A DNA stretch of 64,000 nt from Myrica gale (taxonomy: Eukaryota; Streptophyta; Magnoliopsida; Fagales; Myricaceae), in the NCBI GenBank assembly GCA_963930655.1, contig OZ005607.1, forward strand, positions 23,320,874 to 23,384,873, read 5' to 3'. Shown piece after piece: positions 55,640 to 64,000 of the stretch (positions are counted from its first letter, which is position 1; every line of letters begins with the position of its first letter). The position numbers were made by a program, and so were the translations under genes. The notes beneath the pieces are model-generated. The model was not told the DNA's origin and made no database searches. It was given only the letters and a program-made list of their open reading frames with translations.

Positions 55640-57480
55640 TATACTTCTTTTAACGTGTAAGTTATATATAGATATATATAAACCCTTTAGTCACTATTGC
55701 AATTGTGATTGCTTGACGTTGAAATTTAAATTATTTACATACATTTAAGTATATATGTATTTTTCTATAATAAGCTTAATATTATATTAACCGACGTCTA
55801 CAAAATTATGCGTTCTGAAAATATTTTAATATTTTGTTACCGACCTTTCTTCCAAGATATTATATGTCTTTTGATTAAGGACAAAAGGTTTTCTTCAACA
55901 ACTGTCATGAGCGGGGTTAATTAAGAAATCACTGCTTTAATTAAAAGAGGGATGAACATGTAACAAAAGGGACGTAGTTAAAAATATTTTTTTGGGTAAT
56001 TAAGCCTTAAAAAGTCCCTTATATCAGAATTTTAAGGGAATTAATTACAGAAAAAAACTAAAAGGGTTTTTGCAAATGTGAAGAGTCATTTAAAATCAAC
56101 AGAAATACGGCTTCTAATTTTTTTAAAAATATTATGTTAATTAATTACCCATTTTTTAATTAATGTATTTTTATTATAAACAAAAGGGTTTTTATAACAA
56201 CTATGAAAGGGATGATGAATTGAAAGAAATTATTGCTTTAACAGGACTAGCTAGGGATAATATTGAACAATTTATAATGAGAGCGACTTCTAAGACTGAA
56301 AGAGTTTTTACAAATATGAAGAACCATTTAAAATCAAACAGAAAACCTTAATGTATAAAATGTTAATATCTGTAATTAATTTATCAATTTTTTTGACGTT
56401 TTATTTTAATAGTACTTAGATCTTAAATTAGAAGGCATTTTTATAATAATAAAAAAGGTGATACACTTTGAGGGCATTAATTGCAGAATAATATGGTAGT
56501 TTGGGAGACATTTTTATTTTAGAGGTATCTTTTAATAGGGTATTTTTTCTTTTTTAGAGCAACTTTTGCCCCTATGACGTATCACGTTTCTCCATATTGG
56601 CTCATATGTCTTAACAATTTTGCAGTCCTGCTTGTGACATGCGAAGGGGTGAAGAAGGTCGGGACTTTCGCTTAGGGACACTTAGGCTCAGATTGAGAAC
56701 TTTTGGCTGCTCACGTTCAGAAAAAGTTGTTACGCAGGTTATTCTGATCCTCTTTCTTTTTGATAAAAAAATACCTCTTATCTGCTGTGGGCTTAAGCTT
56801 TTATATATATCGGTATATATATAAATCTAATTCGTAAGTTTTGATAGTATGTTAATGCTGGCCAAAATAGCTTGTTTTATACCAAATTAGGTTTATTGTG
56901 AACGTACTTCAACGGGAGGTATTCATTTAAATTGGTGAAAAGGTAGGATATAATAAGCTGTATATATGTTACAAGAAAAGTTTTAATTTTTGCCTCAAAA
57001 CTGTGGCGTGAATAACATTTTCAGAGTTCGAAGTAAAAATTTCATCGCATTGCGCTCTTAAACGATCAAATTCATCAATTTTAAGAGTAAATGTAACAAA
57101 ATTTGTATTTTTGACCCCAAATCTGTATATGTTGCCAAAGAGTAGAGTTTTCCCTAATCACATTCATTATTCTAGTAAGCGGAAAGAAAATTGTTCCTAC
57201 TTTCCTGTTGTCTAGCGAAATTTATTGGTGAATGAGTCAGTATCCGAATTGCAAAATATTCAAGCTCTAAGGAGGCATATCCAAAAAAGCTCCGAACATA
57301 TATACTGCCGAACATTCTGCCTATAGCAAATACAACTTCTAAAGTACTAAACAATCTAAGAAGGATTCATGCATGTAGATCCTCTCCAATTTTCTACCCA
57401 AATTATACACTATCCAAATAACACAAATTAATTTAAATTACAATATTGCAAATGTAATAGGAACCTTTTAACAAAAACAG
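55640..57480. repeat. Repeated 5' flank of the minus-strand cluster; otherwise no gene
   Basis: 55680-55870 matches the 5' flanks of the other members (CAATTGTGATTGCTTGACG, TCTGAAAATATT). 55880-56110 and 56160-56350 are two rough copies of one block (AAAAGGGTTTTTGCAAATGTGAAGA and ACAAATATGAAGAACCATTT), also related to 52690-53060. The open frame at 56163-56351 lies in this repeat and is probably not a gene. 56.5-57.5 kb is featureless. Confidence 0.5.
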
Positions 57481-58329
57481 GTTAATAAAACTACACCTTT
57501 TGTCTAAAAAATTTGTCACCCAAAGTGCTAATTTTGTCAGCTAATGTTTTGGGTGACAAAACCAAGGTGTCACCTAGATTGTAACCTAAAGCCCGTCAGC
57601 CAAGGTTTTAGCTGTCGATTTTAGTGTCATGCCCAGTACAGTTCATCCGTTCGCATGAGTTGTGCGAACGTACTCTCTATACGTTCACACAGCTCATGCG
57701 AACGGTTGGACCAATGTGTCAAAATGCATTTTGTCATGGACAATCCGTGTGTACAGTTCTATAACAACGTCCGAACGGTAATATAAATATGTCTGGACAC
57801 TGTTTTAATGATGTTCGCACCGTTGTTTCATTATGATGAAATATTTTTTGTAAGCTACAAACACCTTTCGTACCCTTACGAATACAGTTCGGACGAGTTT
57901 TTGTTGAACATGTTGGAACGTGGTTTATTGCCGTGCGAACGGTTTTTTACTAAAAGACTGTGTGCATGCGAAAATAATTGTGCAAAAGGAAGAATTTAAT
58001 GTTAAGGGTTCAGATGTACAGTTATGTGTGCGCACGTTATGATTTCACAAGAACCGTTCGAACGACTTTTGTTATCGTTCGAACCGTTTTCTACGTAATG
58101 ACATTAATTTAATTAAAATTTTAAAAATAATTTGCAAATAATATAAATAGAAAGATATTTAATACTCGCAGTATAATTAAATATCTACAAATATGCAATC
58201 GTCATTAAAAGTAAATAAAATACATAATTCATAAGTACTGACAAAGTAGTGAAAATACATAAATCTACCCAAATTTTCGTTTGGGTGTCGTACGAGATTG
58301 CAACTGTCTGATCTACTCCATCAGCTGCT

Positions 58330-59450
58330 CACGCATCTACTCCGCAATTAGTTGCATCCTCCGTTCTTGTTGTTCCAGTAGGTTCTTTTGTTGTTCCTGC
58401 ATCATATTCTAATGTTTTTCGTCTTTTTTCCGTTGCAGCTGTGCTATCATCTGCATCAGCTCTTCGTCTTTCTTCCATTGCTGCTCCTCTATCATCTGTA
58501 GATGCTCTCTCATCGTCTGTTTCATATCTGACCACTTGACCAGAAGCGCTTCATATTCTATCGGTCTAGCCCTCATCTCCTCAATCTCTAATCTGGCCTT
58601 CTCCAATATCCGAGACAAATCAGCACGTAACCTGCTTTCGTCCCTAACACCTTAGCGAAAATCTCCACTTCGGTGTATGACTTTCCCTCCAACTCGTATT
58701 GCAACTCTAACAATTTTTTTCCTACAAAATTAGAAAAACAGATAAAATTAATACATATGAAACATAAACAAATACGAATATGTCATTAAATTTAATGTTA
58801 CAACTTACAAAATTTTTCCGTGCATCTTATCATGTCCACAGTGATGCGATCTTCGGCTAGGTCGTAATCTAGTTGGAAGTCATTCTTAACATTTATAATA
58901 GTTAATACGTATAAACGTTTGTACAATTAAAATTTAACATATTATATTTACCAACACTCGGTTCATTACATACTTTTTAACCTCGTCGGGGACCTCCTTC
59001 CACTTACACGTCTCAAATGGGACATGTCGTCGAACAAGAGTACCGATATGACTCGAGAGCATTAATGGCGCCTTGTCATCACCACCTGTACACCCATCAG
59101 GGATATGGACTGTGAGCTTTCCTCCGATGCAAGCCTTAAGTAAGAAAATCCCGCGCGTACTACCTTGAACATGTCTGATTCCGAACGTCTCTACAAATGA
59201 AGAAAAATAAGTTTAAAATTCAGTAAAACATAGAAATTTAAAAGTCATAATATTTAATCAAGATTGACAGGGTAAGATACTTACATGCACAACTAATTTG
59301 GGTGCCTATTGGACTGGTTGTGTTAGGGGATGGTAATTCGTTCCTATCCCTAAGTGAAGGACCCGACACTGCTAGTGTACCAGGACTACTCTCAGCTCGA
59401 ACTGATGAATCGCATCAAAGACGTTTCCCTCTCGCTTGCATGACGTCGTC
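58330..59450 (-). pseudogene. Ptta/En/Spm-type transposon protein relic
   Basis: The minus strand reads LLELQYELEGKSYTEVEIFA and KVLGTKAGYVL (about 58720-58630), then a coiled coil, LEKARLEIEEMRARPIEYEA ... MREHLQMIEEQQWKKDEELM. This is the C-terminal arrangement of the second CACTA protein in plants (Ptta/En/Spm plant transposase family: a G-R-S/GYV-like motif and a glutamate/glutamine-rich coiled coil). Exon-like pieces extend to about 59450. Frames are interrupted. Confidence 0.65.
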
Positions 59451-59569
59451 CTGTGACCAAATAAATCAGTATTAGAGAAAAACACAATGAATTATGTTAT
59501 TCAAAATGAATATAAAATAGAAACGTAAATGTAAATTGAAATGATAAAGTTACTTTATTCCTCGGATTC

Positions 59570-61352
59570 CTATTCTTCAGAATAACTACAATATTCACTG
59601 AACGATTCTGAGGAATCATCGCTTCCTTCTACTTTATGTTGTTGTGGACCACTCTCATTGGTTACCAGTACATAACTCTCGACACCATGTCCAGTCAACG
59701 AGATCAAGTCAAAGTAGCTAAAGTCTACAAAAAGCTCAATAGACTCATTCTCCTGGTATGCTTCACAGTAGAACGGTTCATCCTTCTCCATCTTCACTAG
59801 ATTCCTCTTCAATCGGTGGAATATCATGCGTGTTTCTAAGAGTAATCTCTTGAAAAATCTTCTAGTAACTGCCCAACTTCATATCATCGACATAAAACAC
59901 TTGATTCCCCTGAGAGGCTAGCACGAACAGGTAATATTTGTACCACTTTTGGGATGTGTTTGTAATTCCTAGGATTAAGGCAACCCAAAAGGAGGGGATG
60001 AATTGGGTTTCCAAAAAAGAAAAGACTAGTTTAGTACAAGAATATAGACGTAACAAGTAAATAAGTGTTAAATGTATAGAGTAGAGTTTAGAGAAGCAAA
60101 TACAAGATTTTTAGGTTGTTCGACAAACCCGCCTATATCCACCCCTCAAGCTCCTTTACCGAGTATTGAAGATCTCCCACTATCTTGCAAATAGTGTACA
60201 GTCTAGCTTCCGGGTGCTAGAGAACCGTACAAGTGTTTTTTCGGGCTCAACATTCACAACACAAGTGGTTTTTCGGGCGCACCATTAACTATCTAACCAA
60301 ACTTGAGATATACACTCTTTAAGCTTCTTCTTTAGTGACCAACCTCACTAAAGGAATCATCTCTCTTGGATATGAAGATACAAGAATAAACTCTCTCAAA
60401 TAGTGGATATGAAAATGAAAAGCTTTATCTCTTTGCTTCACACAATGACAAGGATGAGAAAATATAATTTGTATGAATGATATGCGAAATATGGAATAAA
60501 AATGTTTAATATCTTTCTCAAGCTATAAAAATGATCTGTGATCGTTCTCCATTGTTTTGAGACAATATGAAGATCTTTATATATGCCACATTAGAAAACT
60601 AGCCGTTTATAGCCATTTGGGGCAATCTGTCAAAGTTCAAGTCAAGTCGGTCGACCGCTGCTAGTTACCGTTAACCCAATAGTTATAATGTCAGAACTCA
60701 ATGGATCTAATTTTTCTAAAGATATACCCGTCGACCGCTAAACTAAGCGGTCGTAGGCCAGTCAACCTACATAACTTAAGAACATGATCCGATTCATTTA
60801 AAATGACGATTTTGATAAACTTAAAACACCAAATTTTAAACACGAACTATCCAAATGTATATAAAATTTCAAGAGTTTGAGTGAGGTGATTTGAAACTAT
60901 TAAAAAGATTTTGGTCTTTCAAACAAGAGGTAGAACATTTTATGCATATTTTGAACTATATGCAAGTGTGTGATTCAAATCCTTGTCATAAGTGAAACTA
61001 AGAGTTACAAGAATATTTCTTATGGTCTTGAATCTTCACTTTTAAGCTTCTTGCATCTTCAATCTTCTTGTCTTTGGCTCTTTGATAAAATGTTTGTGTA
61101 TTTGAAGATGTGCATTTTGTAAACTCAATCCATTTATTGAAATCATCAAAATATCGATTGTGAACAAAAGCCAACAATGTGAATACTAACAAACCAACCA
61201 CTTTTATCAAGACCTATGTTTTGAGTACTTAAGTCAAACCAGTCATATTTGAGAAAATAAACTAAATTCCCCCGCAAATAACACAAAGCGTAAATAAAGA
61301 CCTGGCTGTAAAATTCGACATCTTCCCCTTCATTATCCCCCGGAACAACCAC
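59570..61352 (-). pseudogene. TNP2-type CACTA transposase, C-terminal relic split by a solo LTR
   Basis: Minus strand: DVEFYSQVFIYALCYLRGNL, then KYDWFDLSTQNIGLDKSGWF (61330-61190), then the LTR insertion, then SQKWYKYYLFVLASQGNQVF and YVDDMKLGS (59955-59868). An acidic tail follows in another frame (59827-59570, CEAYQENESIELFVDFSYFD). This matches the DUF4216-type C-terminal region of TNP2 transposases (FVLASQ-Q-FYV-D motif). The catalytic core is absent. Confidence 0.7.
59959..61176 (-). mobile_element. Solo LTR (copia-like) inside the TNP2 relic
   Basis: A retroelement fossil of about 1.22 kb flanked by ATGTG (59954-59958 and 61177-61181). On the minus strand it starts TGTTGGCTTTTGTTCACAAT, with CAATTCATCCCCTCCTTTTG near the end, like plant copia LTR ends and similar in type (not sequence) to the solo LTR at 12.0-13.2 kb. 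The exact 3' terminus is uncertain by 2 bp. Its insertion splits the recognisable TNP2 protein motif, so it is younger than the CACTA element. Confidence 0.7.
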
Positions 61353-61989
61353 ACCACCAAGATTATTTTGAAGGACAATATTAAACCAACCGTCCGAACT
61401 GAATCTTGAACGGGGAAGTGTCCCGACCGTATAAACCAGTGTTCGGTCGGTTTTTTACATAATACGACACCGTTCGAGCTTACAGTAAAAAGTTTGAATA
61501 GTAAAATTAACGTCCGAACGGTTATTGACGTTTTTTTGTTTTTATTTTTTTTAAAAAAAAATTTATACAATTAAATTTATTAACAAGTTTTAAATAACCA
61601 AAGTTAGTTAATAATATAAACAAACTTTAATAGTTGTTTGATGTGTTGGCAAAATTCTAAGTCAAAATATGTCCATATTGAGTGTAATTGTTTCTCCTTT
61701 TGTTGTGCAAGAGTTTTTTTCTGATTCAAGTTCAAGATGGTCTGTCGCTCGACTCACGCACGGGCATGCCTTGAAGACTTCCTACATAAACTTATCGTTT
61801 GACTGACACTCGACTATCGCTCGAGTGGGACATAATAGAATGACAGAGACTTCACATTTGACGGACACTCGAATGAAAATCTATTACCGAATATGTCGTT
61901 CGTACACTATTATGTTTCGCACGAAGAAATAATATTGTATAAAAAGGTAAAGGGAATAAACCTATGCACAGTTCTATATGTGTGCGCAC

Positions 61990-63000
61990 AAATTTCGTGA
62001 ATGATACCGTGCAAAAGTATTTTGATGCATTCAGATTGTATTTATTTATGTTAATATCTATGAATTTATTTAGCTATCCATTTAAAAATAAAGTGCTCAT
62101 GATACTCAAAGCATTATATTTAATCGTCATGATAGTAACAAATTGTCTACAAATATTTAATCGTCATAATAATATATCAAATACATAATCTAAATCAATT
62201 AATCTACACAAATCTCCATCAAGACTCCAATGTGATCTGAGTCGCCATATTTGCTCCATCATCTGCTCACGCATTTCTTTTTACATTCGTTGTATCCTCT
62301 ATTTTGCTCATCTTGTTGTTTCCTCTACCGCTCCTCCATTTTCTTCTGCTGCTCTCGTGTCGTCCTCTCCATTTATACTTGCCTGACAAATAGCTCATCA
62401 TATTCCTTCTATCTAGTCTTCATATCCTCTATCTCTTATCTAGCCTACTCCAATCTCTGGAACAGATCAGCAAATGACACAGAAGACGATGATCAAACTA
62501 ACCATACTGAATGACATAAACCACGTACGAAATCCGTTCCCCCCCCCAAGACCTTGGGGAAAATCTCTATTTTTGTGAATGGCTTTCCCTTCGACTTGTG
62601 TTGTAACTGTAGTGCCTCCATCTTTCCGTCGTCCATACGTGATACAACTAATTAGCACCTACTTCTGCATCAAACGAGTGTCAACCATGCAAGTACGCCT
62701 TTATGGGTCCATAAGGTCATGCAAGATCATTACCCAAAAGTCGTACAACCGGGAAATAAGTAGGCCTGAATGGTTTGTAAAAGATTTTGATTAATTTAAT
62801 CGTCACAGATTTATAACGGTTTGTTGTTCGTTACCCATAGGTTTGACAGACGCTCGAGCAAGAGTTGATATTTCTAGACATAGAGTTCATGCCCTCCTGA
62901 GGTTCGACAAATGCTCAAACGAGACTTGATAATTCTAGACAGAGAGTTCACATCCACCTGAGTTCAACCCACACTTGAGCATGGATTGACGAATTTCAGA
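61990..63000 (-). mobile_element. Second CACTA relic with Ptta/En/Spm-type coiled-coil region
   Basis: Minus-strand 62700-62230 is a diverged copy of 58650-58290: EEDMKTR/KEYDELFVRQ-like and EERQRKQQDEQNRGYNECKK. It is flanked by arrays of TTTGAC and GCTCGAG-type words at 61740-61930 and 62840-62990. Those arrays resemble 5700-5810 in the hAT element near the left end. Frames are heavily broken. Confidence 0.5.
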
Positions 63001-63660
63001 ACACCCTCTAAGGAAAAACTTAGGGGAAATTCTATTGTTCGTTGGAGGTCGCCCTAAAACCCTAGAAAGGTTCGAGAGATTCATGACCACAATTGACTAG
63101 TTTTTCTCATACACAATCACCATTGAATCTATCCATCATTTGTGAATCCTTGGGAGTATTGAACGGTTGTTGAAGAACAAGGTAGTTCGTGGAGAATCCA
63201 TGAGAATAATCTTATCGATCTGAGGTGAATACCGCACGGAGCGAGTCTAAGAATGATTGCTTAGATTATTACATAAGAGTTGTCAGTGTCAGCAACAAGG
63301 GTTGCCCGTATATGAAGCACTATTTGTAAAGTTTTCTTCTTAATTGATTTCAAGTGATTGCTCGCCGAGAGTGTTTGTCAATTGAATGGTATTTTAATGG
63401 TTTTTCGCTTCGTCATCAAAATTTTTGTCTCTTATTTTATTTTTTTGCATCTTGTTTTGTTGATTGAGCTGATTATTATGTATATCTAGATTGAAAAAAA
63501 AATTGTTATTGAATTTCTAATTAGGGGAAAAAACCTATTCATCCCCGTCTACGTGTTGTTAGGGTTAAAACTAGGTTTTTCAAAGTGTAGTTGGTGCATT
63601 GCAATATTCTTCTTTTACTAGACCTAACATTACCTTTCAGTTAAAAAATGTATCAATTTA
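63001..63660. other. Intergenic or CACTA-flanking, no gene
   Basis: Contains a block (63480-63600, with TTCTAATTAGGGGAAAAAAC and GTGTTGTTAGGGTTAAAACT) related to 5900-5970. No coding potential. Confidence 0.4.
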
Positions 63661-63664
63661 CGCA

Positions 63665-64000
63665 ATGTCCACCCATGGCTCCTTCGACTGCTGGTAGGTA
63701 GTGTATTCTACGGTACTTAAAGCATACAGTCAATTGTGGACTATTTGTACAACGATCCTTCCCACACATTATATATGCCTATGCCAATGAAGATTGCGCT
63801 AAGTGCCACATGGGTGCCAGTCTTATATCGTGGAGTGCTCGCAAACAAAGCATGATTTATCATTCAACCATCGAGGCTGAATATCACTTACTCGCCAATA
63901 CAACAACATAATTGATTTTGCTTCTATCTCTACTCAAAGAGCTCGTGTTTTCCTAACTCATCCTCTTTTCCTATGGTGCAACAACATTGGTGCCAGGTAT
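63665..64000 (+). mobile_element. Copia fossil: end of reverse transcriptase and RNase H
   Basis: A retroelement fossil running off the right edge. The plus strand shows the copia pattern RILRYLK-like, then GASLISWSARKQSMIYHSTI followed by EAEYHLLANTT, the RNase H signature of RE1-like copia elements. Broken, with several breaks; old. Confidence 0.7.

Larger units (their letters stand above)
57486..61930 (-). mobile_element. Degraded CACTA (En/Spm) element with transposase relics
   Basis: The minus-strand order is typical of plant CACTA elements: a TNP2-type transposase C-terminal region (61352-59570), then a Ptta/En/Spm-type protein region (about 59450-58330), then a subterminal array rich in GTTCGAACG/CGTTCGCAT words (57630-58085). 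A second array lies at 61380-61515 (CCGTCCGAACTG, CACCGTTCGAGC). The TNP2 part is only a C-terminal piece, so the element is internally deleted. No clean CACTA terminus was found at either end. Confidence 0.65.

Noticed and set aside
56163-56351. 62-residue open frame
   Set aside because: It falls in a non-coding block repeated at 55.9 and 52.7 kb, where the frame is not conserved.

Overview
The window looks like nuclear DNA of a eudicot plant. It is AT-rich, has GT-AG introns and plant-specific families (phytocystatin, nodulin-like/NFD4-like MFS, NPH3), and is crowded with plant transposons. A woody Fagales-like genome is possible, but that is only an impression. There are no tRNA, rRNA or CRISPR features. 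Only eight gene bodies look like host genes: two phytocystatins and six members of one family of small secreted cysteine-rich peptides. Transposable elements or their debris fill much of the rest.

Layout. 0-2.8 kb: the end of a CACTA transposon packed with GATCGATCG-type subterminal motifs. 3.2-9.5 kb: two phytocystatin genes in an inverted, convergent pair with related promoters. The left copy has a duplicated inhibitor helix and an altered QxVxG loop. 11.3-47 kb: four direct, diverged segmental copies (A to D), each carrying one intact single-exon gene (17.6, 26.0, 39.6 and 45.2 kb). These encode secreted peptides of 155-158 residues with eight cysteines spaced CX7C-X13-CX7C-X21-CX3C-X16/17-CX3C. 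51.4-55.6 kb: a second, minus-strand cluster (51.7 and 55.2 kb intact, 54.2 kb broken, two tail remnants). Its proteins differ in sequence but have nearly the same cysteine spacing, so both clusters appear to be branches of one family.

The four segments record transposition. Copy A holds an 8-bp-TSD MITE, a solo LTR, a Mutator-like element with an NPH3-gene fragment (itself hit by a hAT element) and a caulimovirid fossil. Copy B holds a Pack-MULE with 150-bp terminal repeats carrying pieces of an NFD4-like MFS gene and a ZIP-transporter gene, plus a small CACTA. Copies C and D share a hAT remnant; in C it is interrupted by an 8.2-kb CACTA, which is interrupted in turn by a copia retrotransposon. 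Copy D preserves the empty CACTA site. The right end (57-64 kb) is CACTA transposase wreckage containing a solo LTR, followed by a copia fossil that runs off the window.

No host pathway links the genes directly. The likely theme is defence: cytosolic protease inhibitors beside an expanding, diversifying family of secreted disulfide-rich peptides. The function of that family is not known to me.
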